A DNA stretch of 64,000 nucleotides. Origin: Pseudomonas sp. J452 (GTDB taxonomy: Bacteria > Pseudomonadota > Gammaproteobacteria > Pseudomonadales > Pseudomonadaceae). Location of the stretch: assembly GCF_024666525.1 (NCBI RefSeq), contig NZ_CP088294.1, forward strand, positions 372,001 through 436,000. The letters are read 5' to 3'. The translations under genes and the position numbers were made by a program. Numbering within the stretch: position 1 is the first letter of the stretch; each line of letters opens with the position of its first letter. Below are positions 32,105 to 40,351 of this stretch, piece by piece. The notes under the pieces were generated by a model. That model was not told the origin of the DNA. It saw only the letters and a program-made list of their open reading frames with translations, and ran no database searches.

Positions 32105-32983
32105 TTGGAACTGATTCGCCGCCATATCGAAAGCCAGGTACTCAGCCTCACCGGCCTGGCCCTGGGCCAGATCGACTTCGAGCAACCAGTCGGTGACCCT
32201 GGCCTGTTCGGCCCCGACTCGGCGTGCTGGAAAGTCCATGGCGACTTCACCAGCATGATGATCGGTGGCATCAGCGCCCTGCTCCTGCAAGCCCTGCATC
32301 CCCTGGCCCTCGCCGGGGTGTGGGACCACTCGAATTTTCGCGATGATCTGCTCGGCCGCCTGCGCCGCACCGGCCAGTTCATCTCCGGCACCACCTACGG
32401 CAGCCGGCGCGACGCCGACTGGCTGATCGACAAGGTACGCACCATCCACCTGCAGGTGGTCGGCACCGCGCCGGATGGCCGCGCCTATGCCGCCAGCGAC
32501 CCACAGCTGCTGACCTGGGTGCATGTGGCCGAAGTCTCCTGCTTTCTCAAGGCTCACCTGCGTTACCGCGACCCGTTGCTGAGCAGCGCCGAACAGGACC
32601 GCTACTACGCCGAAGTGGCCAGCATTGCCGAGCGCCTCGGTGCCGCAGACGTGCCGCACTCCTGCGCCGAGATCGAGCAGTACCTGGCCACCATCCGCCC
32701 GCAGCTGTTGTGCGATGAGCGCTCGCGGGAAATCCTGCGCATCCTGCAGGCCGCCCCGGCGCCCAGCGCGATTGCCGCGCCCATGGGCAAGTTGATGCTG
32801 CAGGCCGGTTACGACCTGCTCCCGGACTGGGCCCAACAGCAGTTCGGCCGCGCCTTCGGCCCCCTGCGCAGCCGCCTGATCCGGATAGCCGTCGGCCGCG
32901 TCGCCCGCCTGCTGCGCTGGGCCGTGCGCGGCGCCGCCGTACACCGCGCGCACCAGCGCCTGGGCCTAGCCATTCGCCGTTGA
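32105..32983 (+). CDS. DUF2236 (oxygenase MpaB/rubber oxygenase-like) family protein
   Basis: About 292 residues with the DUF2236 hallmarks: GGISALLLQALHPLALAGVWDHS, YGSRRDADWLIDKVRTIHLQVVG, DPQLLTWVHVAEVSCFLKAH and a His/Arg-rich tail. The family includes latex-clearing and MpaB-type haem oxygenases; the substrate here is unknown. I chose TTG at 32105 because AAGGAAG lies nine bases before it. The in-frame ATG at 32075 has no ribosome-binding site but remains possible. It starts about 50 bases after acsA and may be read from the same transcript. Confidence 0.82.
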   Translation: MELIRRHIESQVLSLTGLALGQIDFEQPVGDPGLFGPDSACWKVHGDFTSMMIGGISALLLQALHPLALAGVWDHSNFRDDLLGRLRRTGQFISGTTYGSRRDADWLIDKVRTIHLQVVGTAPDGRAYAASDPQLLTWVHVAEVSCFLKAHLRYRDPLLSSAEQDRYYAEVASIAERLGAADVPHSCAEIEQYLATIRPQLLCDERSREILRILQAAPAPSAIAAPMGKLMLQAGYDLLPDWAQQQFGRAFGPLRSRLIRIAVGRVARLLRWAVRGAAVHRAHQRLGLAIRR

Positions 32984-33043
32984 GCCGCCCGCCGCCGGAG
33001 TCGGACTGGTAAACTGCCCGCCCCTTATTTCGAGACGCCGCGC

Positions 33044-34060
33044 ATGCACTCTCTCAATCAGGCGCTGCGCGCCGCTCTCGCCCAGCGCCAGGACCTGCTC
33101 GGTGAACTGCATGAGCAGGGCAGCGACTGCTATCGCCTGTTCCATGGCAGCCAGGAAGGCGCCCCCGGCCTCACCGCCGACCGCTACGGCCCGCAGCTGC
33201 TGGTGCAGAGCTTCCACCAGAGCCTCGAACGCGACGCCCTGCTCGACCTGCATGCGACCGTCCAGCAGCAACTCGGCCACGACCTGAAACTGGTCTACAA
33301 CGACCGCTCGCAAGGCAATTCGCGCATCGACCGCAGCGACCCGGTATACCAGGCCGAACCGGCCGCCCTAGAAGACCAGATCGGCCATGAGTGGGGCCTC
33401 AACTACCGGGTGCGCGGCCGTCATCCGGGGCAGGACCCGCTGCTGTTCCTCGACCTGCGCAACGCCCGCGGCTGGGTCAAGGCGCACAGCGCCGGCAAGT
33501 CGGTACTCAACCTGTTTGCCTACACCTGCGGCGTCGGCCTGTGTGCCGCGGCCGGTGGTGCGAGCGAAGTGGTCAACCTGGATTTTGCCGAAGGCAACCT
33601 GGCGGTCGGCCGCGAGAACGGCCTGCTCAACCCGCAGCTACCACCCATGCAGTTCATCCAGTCCGACTACTTCCCGGCCATCCGCCAGCTGGCCGGCCTG
33701 CCGATCAGTGCGCGGCGCGGGCACAAGCTGCCGCATTACCCGCGCCTGGCGCAGCGCCAATTCGACCTGGTGCTGCTCGACCCGCCGGCCTGGGCCAAGA
33801 GCGCCTTCGGCACCGTCGACCTGCAGCGTGACTACCAGAGCCTGCTCAAGCCGGCGATCCTCGCCACCGCAGCCGATGGCACGCTGATCTGCTGCAACAA
33901 CCTGGCGCGGGTGGCCATGGACGACTGGCGCGAGCAAGTGCTGCGCTGCGCGGAGAAGCTCGGTCGACCGGTGCGCGACTGGCAGGTGCTGCCGCCGGCG
34001 GCGGACTTCCCCTCGCACGATGGCCAGCCACCACTGAAGACCCTGATCCTGCACTTCTGA
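33044..34060 (+). CDS. class I SAM-dependent rRNA methyltransferase (RlmI/COG1092 family)
   Basis: A 338-residue methyltransferase with FLDLRNARGWVKAHSAGKSVLNLFAYTCGVGLCAAAGGASEVVNLDF (SAM-binding motif I and the acidic strand-2 end) and LVLLDPPAWAKS (catalytic motif IV). The family methylates C5 of a cytosine in 23S rRNA (RlmI) or similar sites; the exact target is unproved here. The N-terminal part (about 1-120) is shorter than a full PUA domain would need. Confidence 0.85.
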   Translation: MHSLNQALRAALAQRQDLLGELHEQGSDCYRLFHGSQEGAPGLTADRYGPQLLVQSFHQSLERDALLDLHATVQQQLGHDLKLVYNDRSQGNSRIDRSDPVYQAEPAALEDQIGHEWGLNYRVRGRHPGQDPLLFLDLRNARGWVKAHSAGKSVLNLFAYTCGVGLCAAAGGASEVVNLDFAEGNLAVGRENGLLNPQLPPMQFIQSDYFPAIRQLAGLPISARRGHKLPHYPRLAQRQFDLVLLDPPAWAKSAFGTVDLQRDYQSLLKPAILATAADGTLICCNNLARVAMDDWREQVLRCAEKLGRPVRDWQVLPPAADFPSHDGQPPLKTLILHF

Positions 34061-34131
34061 GACCAGCTTACGATCTCTCGCCGGGTGCACCGCGCACCCT
34101 GCAGGACTGCTCGGCGCAGCCCGACAGCGGT

Positions 34132-34731
34132 CTACTGCAGGTAGCTGAGCAGGGCGTGGCAGTCCACGGCGAAATGGTCGGCCAGTTCCGGCCAGGGGTT
34201 TTCGGCCAGGTTGACCAGCACACCGCAGGCCCCGGCGGCGCGGGCGCAGTCCAGATCGAAGCGGTAGTCGCCGACCATCACCAGTTGCTGCGGCGCCACC
34301 TGCCAGTGCCCGGCCAGCTGCAGCAGACCGCCGGGATGCGGCTTGGGCGGGGCTTCGTCGCGACCAACCACGTCGCTGCTGGCGAAACAATCACCGAGGC
34401 CGATCGCCTGCAGGGTCAGCAGCGCCAGCTCGTGGGCGTTGCGGGTGAGGATGCCGAGGCGGCAATCGCGCTGCTGCAGCTCGCGCACCAGCGCCACCGC
34501 TCCCGGCGCCGGCTGCGCGGCCAGGGCCAGCTCGCGTTCGTGTTCGAGCAGCCAGGCATGCTTGGCCGCTGCCTCATTCGCAGGCAGGGCGGCCAGGTGA
34601 TGGAGGATGTCGTCGCTGACGGGGATCTCCAGGGCACGTTTGATTGCCTCGAAGTCGTGCACGGCGATGGTCAGGGTGCCGTCCATGTCGAACACCCAGT
34701 GCTGGCTACTGCGCAGCCTACCGACGCTCAT
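34132..34731 (-). CDS. HAD-superfamily phosphatase
   Basis: A 199-residue HAD hydrolase with motif I DMDGTLT (D15 nucleophile, D17), a small helical cap, motif II in LGILTRNAHE, the lysine in PPKPHPGGLLQLA and motif III/IV GDYRFDLDCARAAG. It resembles Gph/PGP-like phosphatases; substrate unknown. Convergent with the methyltransferase and downstream of a REP-like hairpin. Confidence 0.88.
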   Translation of the reverse strand: MSVGRLRSSQHWVFDMDGTLTIAVHDFEAIKRALEIPVSDDILHHLAALPANEAAAKHAWLLEHERELALAAQPAPGAVALVRELQQRDCRLGILTRNAHELALLTLQAIGLGDCFASSDVVGRDEAPPKPHPGGLLQLAGHWQVAPQQLVMVGDYRFDLDCARAAGACGVLVNLAENPWPELADHFAVDCHALLSYLQ

Positions 34732-34735
34732 GGCC

Positions 34736-34785
34736 GTAGGGCGGGTGAAACCCGCGTCCGCGAAGCGCGGATTTCACCCGCCCTG
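34736..34785. repeat. REP-like hairpin GTAGGGCGGGTGAAA
   Basis: GGGCGGGTGAAACCCGCG with inverted partner CGCGGATTTCACCCGCCC, between tesB and the HAD gene and only five bases before the HAD start codon. Confidence 0.75.
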
Positions 34786-34789
34786 GCTG

Positions 34790-35659
34790 TCACTTCCAAT
34801 CCTCGCGCAGGCGGGTCAGGCCTTCCTGGCTGACCGAAGCCACCAGTTGGCCGGCACGGTTGAAGATGCTCGCCCGCGAGAAACCGCGGGCATTGCCGGC
34901 CCAGGGGCTGTCCATCGCGTACAGCAACCAGTCGTCCATGCGCAGGTTGCCGTGGAACCACAGGGCGTGATCGAGGCTGGCGACCTGCATGAACTTCTGA
35001 AACACCGAGACGCCATGCGGCTGCATCGAGGTGGTCAGCAGATTGAAGTCACTGGCGTAGGCCAGCAGGAACTTGTGCAACTGCGGCTCGGCCGGCAGCG
35101 CACCGGCAGCACGGAACCACACGTGCTTGATCGGCTCGCACGGCGCGGGAGCGAAGGGGTTGATGCGCGTCACCGGGCGGATCTCGATCGGCTTGTCGCT
35201 GGTCATGCGCTCGCGCATGCGCTCCGGAATCAGCTGTGCCACCTGGCGCGCCAGCTCGGTTTCCGAAGGCAGGCCTTCCGGGCCGGGCACATCGGGCATC
35301 GGCAGCTGGTGGCTGAAGCCCTGTTCGTCGTACTGGAAGGACGCCGCGCAGGAGAAAATCGGCTGGCCCTTCTGGATCGCCGTGACCCGCCGGGTACTGA
35401 AGCTGCCACCGTCACGAATGCGCTCGACTTGGTACACCACCGGCAGGCTGGCATCGCCGGGGCGCAGGAAGTAACCATGCATGGAGTGCACATGGCGCGC
35501 TTCCTCCACCGTCTGGCTGGCCGCCGACACGCACTGGCCGAGGACCTGGCCGCCGAACAGCTGGCGAAAGCCGAGATCCTGGCTCAGGCCGCGGAACAGG
35601 TTTTCCTCGATCTGCTCCAGGCTCAGCAGGGCCACCAGATCTTCCAGCACTTGACTCAT
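34790..35659 (-). CDS. tesB: acyl-CoA thioesterase II (TesB)
   Basis: A 289-residue double-hotdog thioesterase with LFGGQVLGQCVSAASQTV, HSMHGYFLRPGD, and the C-terminal LDHALWFHGNLRMDDWLLYAMDSPWAGNARGFSRASIF block. It hydrolyses medium/long acyl-CoAs. Its ATG overlaps the stop of the upstream SagB-type gene (ATGA), so the two are co-translated. Confidence 0.94.
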   Translation of the reverse strand: MSQVLEDLVALLSLEQIEENLFRGLSQDLGFRQLFGGQVLGQCVSAASQTVEEARHVHSMHGYFLRPGDASLPVVYQVERIRDGGSFSTRRVTAIQKGQPIFSCAASFQYDEQGFSHQLPMPDVPGPEGLPSETELARQVAQLIPERMRERMTSDKPIEIRPVTRINPFAPAPCEPIKHVWFRAAGALPAEPQLHKFLLAYASDFNLLTTSMQPHGVSVFQKFMQVASLDHALWFHGNLRMDDWLLYAMDSPWAGNARGFSRASIFNRAGQLVASVSQEGLTRLREDWK

Positions 35660-37269
35660 GATTCCCCTCCCTCGGGGCGACGCAATTCGGGGTAAGCCGG
35701 CTGCGAGGAGAGACGTTCATCCCACACTGCACGACCAATGGTGAAATGGTAAAGGCTTTGCCAGCGGCTGTCGGCCAGTTCGAGCAATTCATGCACCTGA
35801 TCGTCGAAGAAACAGCCGATTCCGGTACCGGACAGGCCTGCCGCCTCGGCTTCCAGGTACAGCAACTGGCCGATCTGCCCGCATTCCCAGTACAGCCGTG
35901 GATAGTGCCAGGCGCCCTCGTCCAAGGCCTGGTCGAAGCGCGCCAGCATGGCCAGGGCCACGCAGCCGTCGCTGGCGATGTCCTGGCCACAGGACAGGAA
36001 GCCGGCCAGGCCACGGGCATCGCCGGTCAGCAGGCGGTACAGCGGCAGCTCGGCATGCGCGCGCTGCCAGGCGAAATCTGCACGCAGCCCCTCTGGCTGG
36101 GCTTGCCCGTCGCCCCGCGCCAGCCAGTACAGGCCGGGCTCCAGGCCCTGCACGCGGTGGACGAACAGCAGCAAATCGACCTGTGCCGGCGCGCCGAGCA
36201 CGGCGAAGGGCACTGGCGAATTGCCCGGCAGCAGGCGGCGCAACCAGGCGAACAGCAGCTCGGCGTGAATGCCGCTACGGCCGTCGAAGGCCTGGGCGCT
36301 GCGCCGCCGGTGCAGGATCGGCCGCAGCGGCAGGCCGGGATTGTCCGTGGCCAGCAGGCCAGGCGCCGCCGCCCACTCAGCCGGCGGCAGTCCTGGCGCG
36401 CGGCACAGCGCCTGCACCCGCGCCAGCTCCGGCCAATCGCGGTAGTGGCGCGACAGCCGATTAGGCTGCCCGGCCAGTTCCAGCGCGGCCAGGCCGCCCA
36501 GCAGGCTGCTCGGCAACTTGAACTCGCCAGGCTGCGGCGGGCCGATCCACAGCAGGCAGTCGGCATGTTCGGTTTCGTGGAAGCCCTCGCGATCCAGGCC
36601 GAACAGGCCGTCCAGGCGACCTTCCGCCACCCCGCGCAGCAGGCGCACCTGCCAGCCGTGGATGGCGGCGGCGATGCTGATGCAGGCCAGGGCGTGGCCG
36701 AGGTCGTGCTGGCAGTAGCGATAGGCGCGCTCGCCGTACTTCCACGCCTCGCGCCAGGGGATGCTGGCCAGGCCGAGGAGGAAGCCACCGGGCGGCAGCG
36801 TCTCGGCCAACTGATTGGCCAGCACGGCCGGCAGCTCGGTGCGCAACTCCAGGGCATGCTGATCCGGTGCGTAATGGGCCAGCATGCCGGCCTCGCCCAG
36901 CACACCGGCGGGCAGCAGCAGGTAGGCCTCGGTCGGGTGCAGGTTGCCGGACGACGGATTGACCCGCAGCGCCCAGCGATTGCCGCCGGCCTCCTTCCAG
37001 GCCGACAGCGCCAGGCTGTCATATAGCAGTTGTGAGAGGCTGGCGCGGTTCAGTTCGGCTGGCGCGCCGAGCGGCTCGGCAAACACCGCGTCGTAGCCTG
37101 GCGACTCCTCCTGCGGGCGCTGCCACAGCTCGATCAGCCGCGCCCCGCCGTAGCGGCGGAACGGCGCCGGCTGGGTCGCCCAGTCGAGCTGGCCAGGCCC
37201 CGGCGCGTAGGCATCCGGGCGGTGCTTGCTGAGCTGGTGGTAGGCGCGTACGGCCTGTTCGGCATTCAT
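35656..37269 (-). CDS. SagB/ThcOx-type (nitroreductase-like) FMN oxidoreductase, two domains
   Basis: A 537-residue protein with two tandem nitroreductase-fold halves. The first (about 80-260) has ALRVNPSSGNLHPTEAYLLL and YRYCQHDLGHALACISIAAA; the second (about 325-520) has RRSAQAFDGRSG, GLYWLARGDG and GIGCFFDDQVHELL. SagB-type enzymes oxidise azolines in peptide toxins, but here no peptide, YcaO or cyclase gene is nearby. The start at 37269 has AAGGAG ten bases upstream. Coupled to tesB; function unknown. Confidence 0.85.
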   Translation of the reverse strand: MNAEQAVRAYHQLSKHRPDAYAPGPGQLDWATQPAPFRRYGGARLIELWQRPQEESPGYDAVFAEPLGAPAELNRASLSQLLYDSLALSAWKEAGGNRWALRVNPSSGNLHPTEAYLLLPAGVLGEAGMLAHYAPDQHALELRTELPAVLANQLAETLPPGGFLLGLASIPWREAWKYGERAYRYCQHDLGHALACISIAAAIHGWQVRLLRGVAEGRLDGLFGLDREGFHETEHADCLLWIGPPQPGEFKLPSSLLGGLAALELAGQPNRLSRHYRDWPELARVQALCRAPGLPPAEWAAAPGLLATDNPGLPLRPILHRRRSAQAFDGRSGIHAELLFAWLRRLLPGNSPVPFAVLGAPAQVDLLLFVHRVQGLEPGLYWLARGDGQAQPEGLRADFAWQRAHAELPLYRLLTGDARGLAGFLSCGQDIASDGCVALAMLARFDQALDEGAWHYPRLYWECGQIGQLLYLEAEAAGLSGTGIGCFFDDQVHELLELADSRWQSLYHFTIGRAVWDERLSSQPAYPELRRPEGGES

Positions 37270-37342
37270 CGGGCGACGGCTCCTTGAGCCAGTGACAAGG
37301 CCCACAGCATACTGCCTGCAGCGTGATCACGAGAGCCGCCCG

Positions 37343-38260
37343 ATGCACCTGCCGCTGGTCTACCACGACGACTACAGCCCGCCCTTCCCTGCCGGCCATC
37401 GCTTCCCGATGGAGAAGTTTCGCCTGTTGCGCGATCACCTGGTGGACAGCGGCCTGACGGCCGACAGCGAGCTGCAGCGCCCGCAGATCTGTCCGCCCGA
37501 GGTGCTGGCCCTGGCCCACTGCCCGGCCTATATCGAGCGCTTTCTCGCCGGCGAGCTGACCGCGCAGGAGCAGCGCCGCCTCGGCTTGCCCTGGAGTGAA
37601 GCGCTGGCCCGGCGCACCGTGCGCGCGGTGGGCGGCTCACTGCTGGCTGCCGAACTGGCGCTGCAGCACGGCATCGCCTGCCACCTGGCCGGCGGTACCC
37701 ATCACGCGCACTTCGACCACGCCTCGGGCTTCTGCATTTTCAATGACCTGGCGGTGGTAGCCCTGCATCTGTTGGAAAGCGGCCAGGCCGGGCGCGTGCT
37801 GATCTTCGACTGCGACGTGCACCAGGGCGACGGCAGCGCGCGCATCCTGGAAAACGTGCCCGACGCGATCACCGTGTCGCTGCACTGCGAGAAGAACTTC
37901 CCGGCACGCAAGGCGGTCAGCGACTGGGACATCGGCCTGCCGATCGGCATGGGCGACGCCGACTACCTCAAGGTGGTCAACGACAGCCTCGGCTACCTGC
38001 TGGCCCTCTACCAGCCGGATATCGTGCTGTACGACGCCGGCGTCGACGTGCACCGCGACGACGCTCTCGGCTACCTGCAACTGACCGACGCCGGTATCGC
38101 CGCCCGCGACGAGGCGGTGCTGCGCCATTGCCTGGAGCGCGAGATCCCGGTGGTCGGCCTGATCGGCGGCGGTTACGACAAGGACCGCGCGGCCCTGGCC
38201 CGGCGCCACGGCATCCTCCACCACAGCGCGGCGCGGGTGCTGCAGGCGCTGCGGGCCTGA
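37343..38260 (+). CDS. histone deacetylase-family (AcuC/HDAC-like) amidohydrolase
   Basis: A 305-residue arginase/deacetylase-fold protein with active-site GGTHHAHFDHASGFCIFNDLAV, zinc ligands in DCDVHQGDGSA and LYDAGVDVHRDD, and the C-terminal GLIGGGYDKD. Bacterial members deacetylate acetyl-lysine or acetylpolyamines; substrate unknown. The ATG at 37343 (MHLPLVYHDDY) is the family N-terminus. Divergent from the SagB-type gene. Confidence 0.9.
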   Translation: MHLPLVYHDDYSPPFPAGHRFPMEKFRLLRDHLVDSGLTADSELQRPQICPPEVLALAHCPAYIERFLAGELTAQEQRRLGLPWSEALARRTVRAVGGSLLAAELALQHGIACHLAGGTHHAHFDHASGFCIFNDLAVVALHLLESGQAGRVLIFDCDVHQGDGSARILENVPDAITVSLHCEKNFPARKAVSDWDIGLPIGMGDADYLKVVNDSLGYLLALYQPDIVLYDAGVDVHRDDALGYLQLTDAGIAARDEAVLRHCLEREIPVVGLIGGGYDKDRAALARRHGILHHSAARVLQALRA

Positions 38261-38327
38261 CCTTCGTGGCTAGCCGCCGGGCCGCCGGCATTGCTAGGAT
38301 CGCCGCCTCACCGACAGGATGTTGCCC

Positions 38328-38786
38328 ATGCCAGCCCAGCCCGCCACCGCCCAACACGTCTACTGCCGCTACTGCGGCACGGCCATCGGCCGGCTGGACA
38401 ATCACTGCCCGGCCTGCAACGCCGGGCAGAACCTCAAGCCGCGCAACCAGCTAGTCGCCGGCCTGCTCGCCCTGTTTCTCGGTGGCCTGGGTATGCACCG
38501 TTTCTACCTGGGCCAGTGGTGGGGCATGTTTTACCTGCTGCTGTGCTGGAGCGGCATTCCCATGCTGCTCGCCCTGGTGGAGGCGATCACCTTCCTGGCG
38601 GCCGACAAGGACGACTGGAAAGAGCGCTACGGCCATACCGACGGCAGCAGCTGGTTGCTCGCCATCGTCAGCGTCGGCCTGCTGCTCATCGCCGTCGCGT
38701 TGCTGCTGGCCATCATGATCGTGACCCTGAACGATCCCGCCGCCCCTACCGACTTCAGCGAGCTGCTGCTGGAGCGGCCGGACTGA
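38328..38786 (+). CDS. TM2-domain membrane protein with N-terminal zinc ribbon
   Basis: A 152-residue protein. Residues 11-34 hold a two-pair Cys ribbon (YCRYCG and HCPACN); then comes a TM2 domain with LLALFLGGLGMHRFYLGQWWGMFYLLL, and a further membrane helix near 110-130 (WLLAIVSVGLLLIAVALLLAIMI). TM2 proteins have no defined bacterial function. I chose the ATG at 38328, which has AGGAT upstream, over one nine bases earlier. Confidence 0.82.
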   Translation: MPAQPATAQHVYCRYCGTAIGRLDNHCPACNAGQNLKPRNQLVAGLLALFLGGLGMHRFYLGQWWGMFYLLLCWSGIPMLLALVEAITFLAADKDDWKERYGHTDGSSWLLAIVSVGLLLIAVALLLAIMIVTLNDPAAPTDFSELLLERPD

Positions 38787-38847
38787 CGCAGGCGGCCACC
38801 GATTGCTGATGTAGAATCGCCGCCTCTATCGCCGCTCGTCACTCGCC

Positions 38848-40095
38848 ATGCCTGCAGTTACGCCTCCGCAATCGCCCACTGTCGCCATCATCGGTGGCGG
38901 CCCCGCCGGGCTGATGGCCGCCGAAGTGCTGGCCAATGCCGGCGTGCGCGTCGAGCTGTACGACGCCATGCCCTCGCTGGGGCGCAAGTTTCTCCTGGCC
39001 GGCGTCGGCGGAATGAACATCACCCACGCAGAGCCGAAAGCGGCGTTCATCGGCCGCTACCGCGAGCGCCGCGAGGAAGTCGCCAGCCTGCTCGCCGACT
39101 TCGATGCCGACAGCCTGCGTGCCTGGATTCATGGTCTGGGCATCGACACCTTCGTCGGCACCTCCGGGCGCGTATTCCCCAGCGACATGAAAGCCGCACC
39201 GCTACTGCGCGCCTGGCTCAAGCGCCTGCGCGAGGCCGGCGTGCGCCTGCACACGCGCAGCCGCTGGCTGGGCTGGAACAGCGATGGCAGCCTGCGCCTG
39301 CAGACCAGCGAGGGCGAACAGGCGATCCACGCCGACGCCTGCGTGCTGGCCCTCGGCGGCGGTAGCTGGGCGCGCCTGGGCTCGGATGGCGCCTGGGTGC
39401 CGCTGCTGGAACAGCGCGGAGTGAGCATCGCCCCACTGCAGCCGGCCAACTGTGGTTTCGAGGTGGCGGGCTGGAGCGCCCTGCTGCGTGACAAGTTCGC
39501 CGGCGCCCCGCTGAAGAACGTGACCCTGGCCCTGGCCGACGAGGCGCCGCGGCGCGGCGAGTTCATCCTCACCGCAGTCGGCGTGGAGGGCAGCCTGGTG
39601 TATGCCCTTTCGGCCGCCATCCGCGAGCAGATCGAGCAGACCGGCAGCGCCACCCTGCACCTCGACCTGCAACCGGATCGCTCGCTGGAGAAGGTCTGCC
39701 AGTTGCTGGCCAAGCCGCGCGGCTCGCGCTCCATGGCCAAGCACCTGCACAGCCAGCTGGGACTCGACGGGGTCAAGGCCGCGCTGCTGCGCGAGCTGAC
39801 CAGCGCCGCGCAATTCGCCGAGCCGGACCTGCTGGCGGCGGCGATCAAGGCCCTGCCGCTGTGCCTGCTACGCCCACGACCGCTGGACGAGGCGATCAGC
39901 AGCGCCGGCGGCGTGCCCTTCGCCGAACTGGATCAGCAGCTGATGCTGCGTCAGCTGCCCGGGGTGTTCTGCGCCGGCGAAATGCTCGACTGGGAAGCGC
40001 CGACCGGTGGCTACCTGCTCACGGCCTGCTTCGCCAGCGGTCGTGCGGCCGGGCTGGGCGCCCTCACATGGCTAGAGAGCCAGACCGCCCCGTAG
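38848..40095 (+). CDS. HI0933/BaiN-like FAD-dependent oxidoreductase (TIGR03862 type)
   Basis: A 415-residue flavoprotein with N-terminal GGGPAGLMAAEVLANAG (FAD Rossmann), LGRKFLLAGVGGMNITH, and C-terminal ISSAGGVPFAELD and GVFCAGEMLDWEAPTGGYLL. The family lacks a firm physiological assignment. It is followed by repeats that separate it from the convergent tolC. Confidence 0.9.
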   Translation: MPAVTPPQSPTVAIIGGGPAGLMAAEVLANAGVRVELYDAMPSLGRKFLLAGVGGMNITHAEPKAAFIGRYRERREEVASLLADFDADSLRAWIHGLGIDTFVGTSGRVFPSDMKAAPLLRAWLKRLREAGVRLHTRSRWLGWNSDGSLRLQTSEGEQAIHADACVLALGGGSWARLGSDGAWVPLLEQRGVSIAPLQPANCGFEVAGWSALLRDKFAGAPLKNVTLALADEAPRRGEFILTAVGVEGSLVYALSAAIREQIEQTGSATLHLDLQPDRSLEKVCQLLAKPRGSRSMAKHLHSQLGLDGVKAALLRELTSAAQFAEPDLLAAAIKALPLCLLRPRPLDEAISSAGGVPFAELDQQLMLRQLPGVFCAGEMLDWEAPTGGYLLTACFASGRAAGLGALTWLESQTAP

Positions 40096-40119
40096 ATACT
40101 GTTATTCAGCACAAGCTTT

Positions 40120-40201
40120 TGTAGGAGCCAGGGGAACGCCTAGTCCTTGCTGGCGATCAGCGGGACGCTGTCTGCCTATCGCCAGCAAGCTGGCTCCTAC
40201 A
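40120..40201. repeat. REP-type inverted pair, GTAGGAGCCAG family (inverted copy of 1377-1457)
   Basis: Read in reverse it matches the element at 1377-1457 almost throughout, including the internal CCTAGTCCTTGCTGG. Arms TGTAGGAGCCAG and CTGGCTCCTACA. Confidence 0.8.
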
Positions 40202-40249
40202 GGATCAGGCCAAGGGGGGATGACGCCGTGTTCATCCACCACCAGGCCC

Positions 40250-40284
40250 GCACGCTGGATCGATAAAGCGCGATCCAGCCTACG
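40250..40284. repeat. small REP-like hairpin GCTGGATCG
   Basis: GCTGGATCG (40254-40262) and CGATCCAGC (40271-40279) form a nine-base stem, a common Pseudomonas intergenic palindrome. Confidence 0.6.
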
Positions 40285-40307
40285 CAGCTCCATAGATTTC
40301 TAGCGCG

Positions 40308-40340
40308 CATAAAAAACCCGGCAGTTGCCGGGTTCTTTAA
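40308..40340 (-). terminator. intrinsic terminator of tolC
   Basis: AAAAAACCCGGCAGTTGCCGGGTTCTTT: on the minus strand this is a GC stem followed by a T-run just past the tolC stop. Confidence 0.8.
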
Positions 40341-40351
40341 TTGTCTGCCAC

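Noticed and set aside
35656..38260. A peptide-toxin (azoline) biosynthesis cluster around the SagB-type gene
   Set aside because: No YcaO/cyclase, precursor peptide or dedicated transporter is nearby; neighbours are tesB and an HDAC-like gene.
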